The translations under genes were made by a program, and so were the position numbers. A stretch of 64,000 nucleotides of DNA, taken from positions 18,963,252 to 19,027,251 of the forward strand of contig NW_020949548.1 in NCBI RefSeq assembly GCF_900497805.2, in the 5' to 3' direction. The notes beneath the pieces are model-generated. The model saw nothing but the letters and a program-made list of their open reading frames with translations. It made no database searches and was not told where the DNA came from. Below, piece after piece: positions 61,650-64,000 of the stretch. The stretch is from Vombatus ursinus (lineage: Eukaryota > Chordata > Mammalia > Diprotodontia > Vombatidae). How positions within the stretch are numbered: position 1 is the first letter of the stretch; each line of letters starts with the position of its first letter.

Positions 61650-61845
61650 TTCAATTCAATTCAATAAACACTTATTAAGCACCTGCTTTGTACAAAGGAT
61701 TGTGTTCAGTGCTGGGAGAGATACAAAGTTTAAATAAGGTAATATTCTTACATAGTGCTGATGAGACAGATACACAAATAACTAATAGAGAAATAATACA
61801 GAAGAGAGAGGTGTGAACAAAGGTGTCAGGGAAATCTGAGTGGGT
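61650..61845 (-). mobile_element. L2 LINE 3' end, antisense
   Basis: ttcaattcaattcaataaac, cacttattaagcacctgctt, tcagtgctgggagagataca and further UTR. Confidence 0.8.
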
Positions 61846-61929
61846 AGATTTCATTACTGGCTTGTTGAATTGAAACAGAGAAACATGACAGACACTAGTA
61901 GCACAGGTTGAGAGTGCAAGTTCATTTGC

Positions 61930-61973
61930 AAAAAAACAAAACAAAACAAAACAAAACAAACAACAACAAAAAC
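61930..61973. repeat. (AAAAC)n microsatellite
   Basis: About 44 bp of aaaac and caac units. Confidence 0.9.
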
Positions 61974-62229
61974 CACACAACTCCAGGGTAGGATGATGAA
62001 AGGCTCTGAGTAATATCACCACACAATACAATAAAATCAGGATTTGGGGGCACTGGGGACAGAAACAAGCTTGCAGAGAGTTTCACATGAGAACCAAGAG
62101 CATCTTTAGAAAAAACTAGGAGAAAAACAAACAGATAAGAAATGAAACAGATCTTCTAGTATTTTTATGATTGATTTATATTCAAAATGATAATTAAATC
62201 ACATTTGGGCTCTACCACCTGAGTGGCCA

Positions 62230-62500
62230 TGGCATTTAAGAAGATGATGTCGGGAAGAGTGGCTAGACATGGCTAAATACGCTCAGTAAAAATCTGTGCT
62301 GAAGGAGACATTTTAAAGATGCTCAGAGACCAATTCTCAAGAAAGAAAGAATTTTAAAGAATGACAAAATCATAGATTTTGTTTTACAAAAAGAAAAAAA
62401 GAAAGAAGGAAGAAAATTAAGATACATCAGCAAGTATTGATCCAAATGCCTACTTTCTCATCTCTATAAAATCTTTATGAGAATGGTCTATGTAAGCATC
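62230..62500 (+). mobile_element. RTE-type LINE fragment, reverse transcriptase
   Basis: One frame at about 62444-62497 reads CLLSHLYKIFMRMVYVSI, matching the RTE RT block RPISLLSHLYKIFTRMIYNRI. The upstream A-rich part is less certain. It stops abruptly after this block. Confidence 0.6.
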
Positions 62501-62504
62501 CCAA

Positions 62505-62828
62505 TCTATTGTAGCTACTTTTGGTACTCTGATGTTTTCACAGAAGAGACAGCCAGAGCAATGATACTAAAAGCAATAGGCCTTTATTATAGTCACAAGG
62601 GAGAGCATGACGCCCAAAATGAGACGCCTAGTGGTAGGCAGGGGCAAGGGCAAAGGCAACCAAAAATACACCTAGGAGGGAAAGATAGGCCATGGAGGTG
62701 AGGAGGCGAAGGGAGAATGAGGCTGGATGTCAAAGACATGTCCAAAAAGGTCAAAGGAACCTCAGGCACAATGATCTTTAGGCTTCAATAGGAATCAATA
62801 ACCTTAGAAGAATTCACCCTCTGGCCTT
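62505..62828 (-). mobile_element. Possible solo-LTR fossil
   Basis: On the minus strand a TATAATAAAGG-type polyadenylation context (reverse of cctttattata at 62580-62590) inside a 0.3-kb segment of otherwise unknown, CpG-bearing sequence suggests an old endogenous retroviral LTR. Family unknown; broken if real. Confidence 0.2.
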
Positions 62829-62829
62829 A

Positions 62830-63140
62830 GAATAGCAGGTGACTCCAAGCCCTCATCATTTCTCTGAGTTCTGCATGGGGATGCCTGTGTTCTTTATCAT
62901 TCACACACAAGGGCAACTCAATTGGAAAAAGGAGTTGACTGAGGGTCACAAAAAGAGGAAACTTTGGAGGCCAAATGGATTTGGGGAGGAAAAGGAGTTC
63001 TGTTTCGGCCATGTCAAATGGCACATAAGGAAAGAGATGCACAGGAGGTAGTTGGTGATCCATAACTGAAGTTCAGCGAGAGATTAGAGATGGACTTGGA
63101 AATCATATATAAGATGTTACCAATGACAACTTGCATGAGA
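62830..63140 (-). mobile_element. L2 LINE ORF2 fragment, antisense
   Basis: The minus strand reads HLFPYVPFDMAETELLFLPK, matching the L2 segment MSHRHLKLNMSKTELLIFPPK; further L2-like text continues on the same strand. Confidence 0.6.
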
Positions 63141-63149
63141 GATGGAACT

Positions 63150-63340
63150 TAAAAAATACCCAAAACAAGGATGACTAGGAAAAGAGGTGGGCCTGGCATA
63201 TAGTGAGAATGACAGACAACAGACTGACAGTCATGGTATTCCTTCAGTTCCCTAGAGATACAAAGAGGAGAAGAAAAAGGCCTCTGCCATGTTGGATAAA
63301 TCCTCTTTGGAAGACATGGATTAAATCACATTTCCACCAA
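63150..63340 (+). mobile_element. RTE-type LINE fragment, ORF C-terminus
   Basis: Frame text RMTDNRLTVMVFLQFPRDTK and RRRKRPLPCWI corresponds to the RTE C-terminus (GHIARMKDNRWT..., WYPRDGKRRRGRPPTRW). Confidence 0.7.
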
Positions 63341-63789
63341 CAGAACTACTACTTAAGAGAATTTAAGGTGTTTCAAATTTTTCCACATTCCTTTGCAGAA
63401 AACAAGGACAGTACCAAAGAAAATACTATACTGAGCATAGAACTATTCTCAATCACATTCCTATGCTTCTTGACTAAGAAAAGGGCCTGTTTTAGTTGTA
63501 TTGGATATAGAAGATAGAATTGCTGGGATTATGGAAATGAACAAATGGAGAAAGAAAAACTACTCATTTCTTTGTTTTCCTTCTATCTTTTCTACCACAG
63601 AAAATGGCCTTCCAACTGGGAAGGGGAGAACAAAATTGGTTAACATGGCATTAAAAGCCAAAGCAAGGAAGGAAATGATAAGAGGGCATCTAACAGGCCT
63701 TAGTGAATTCAAGACATAATACTTAAAGTATATAATAATGGCTAGTATTATTCTTCAAATTTCAGTGCAGAGGGAAGAAAAAAAGAAAA
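63341..63789. other. 450 bp, unassigned
   Basis: AT-rich; may be an L1 or RTE 3' UTR not recognised. Short open frames show nothing. Confidence 0.3.
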
Positions 63790-63952
63790 AAAAAAGGAAA
63801 GTTACATGAGAACTATTATATATTTAAAAGGAAGAGCAAGTTGTATATAATAGATTTACAATTTCATGTGCAATCTTTTTTTTATTCTACTATGTTATGG
63901 AAATGCTTGTTTTATTTCATAAATTAAAAATAAATAAAAGATTTTTTTAAAA
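63790..63952 (+). mobile_element. L1/HAL1 3' tip
   Basis: gttacatgagaactattata, tttcatgtgcaatctttttt, ctactatgttatggaaatgc, ttgttttatttcataaatta and A-rich end. Confidence 0.65.
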
Positions 63953-63954
63953 AT

Positions 63955-64000
63955 AGCTAGCATTTACATAGTACCTACTATGTGCCAAGCACATAAGTAC
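63955..64000 (-). mobile_element. MIR start, antisense, cut by the window edge
   Basis: tagctagcatttacatagta, cctactatgtgccaagcaca. Confidence 0.75.

Noticed and set aside
1-64000. Search for a defence system, operon or other novel gene cluster
   Set aside because: No linked open frames, no conserved domains outside transposons, and repeat content typical of a marsupial chromosome.

Overview
The window reads as ordinary non-coding nuclear DNA of a marsupial. I find no host protein-coding exon, no RNA gene and no gene system that I can support. The organism call rests on the repeats. There are tRNA-derived SINEs opening with gggcagctaggtggc and ending in plain A-rich tails (SINE1/WSINE1-like). 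There are MAR1-type SINEs whose tails end in an RTE-like gagtc-acacgactg segment. There is a nearly whole half-L1 (HAL1) with marsupial-type L1 3' ends. Around these lies a dense layer of L2, CR1/L3, MIR and SINEs with CR1/L3-like tails. I cannot tell an American opossum from an Australian marsupial.

Layout. 0-8.7 kb: CR1/L3 endonuclease-domain fossil, L2 and MIR pieces, and an L1 3' end split by a MAR1 with a clean 14-bp target duplication. 8.7-16 kb: single-copy stretches, a 0.6-kb tetranucleotide array, and a possible promoter-like cluster near 15.1 kb. 16-25.7 kb: nested L2/MIR/hAT/SINE, the 5' part of an L1-like element, a perfect-ended hAT MITE, and a purine-rich tract grown inside an L2. 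25.7-30 kb: a composite SINE insertion carrying a 118-bp inverted copy of sequence found about 0.7 kb away. 30-38.4 kb: Tigger-like fragment, MAR1, and the 4-kb HAL1 inserted in an L2 and itself hit by a SINE. 38.4-48 kb: the longest low-repeat stretches, with candidate conserved non-coding elements. 48-64 kb: CR1/L3 reverse-transcriptase fossil, a 200-bp direct repeat, a 60-bp tandem repeat, RTE fragments and a final L1 3' end.

No genes act together here. What the window records is a layered transposon history: L2, CR1/L3 and MIR as the oldest layer, then hAT/Tigger, L1/HAL1 and RTE, then MAR1 and SINE1 insertions that still show target-site duplications. The best observations are the inverted duplication inside the SINE at 26.6-27.5 kb, the nested HAL1, the junction-spanning 60-bp tandem repeat, and several single-copy blocks that may be regulatory. 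Family names come from memory of consensus sequences and were not searched; boundaries are good to roughly 10-20 bp unless a target duplication fixes them.
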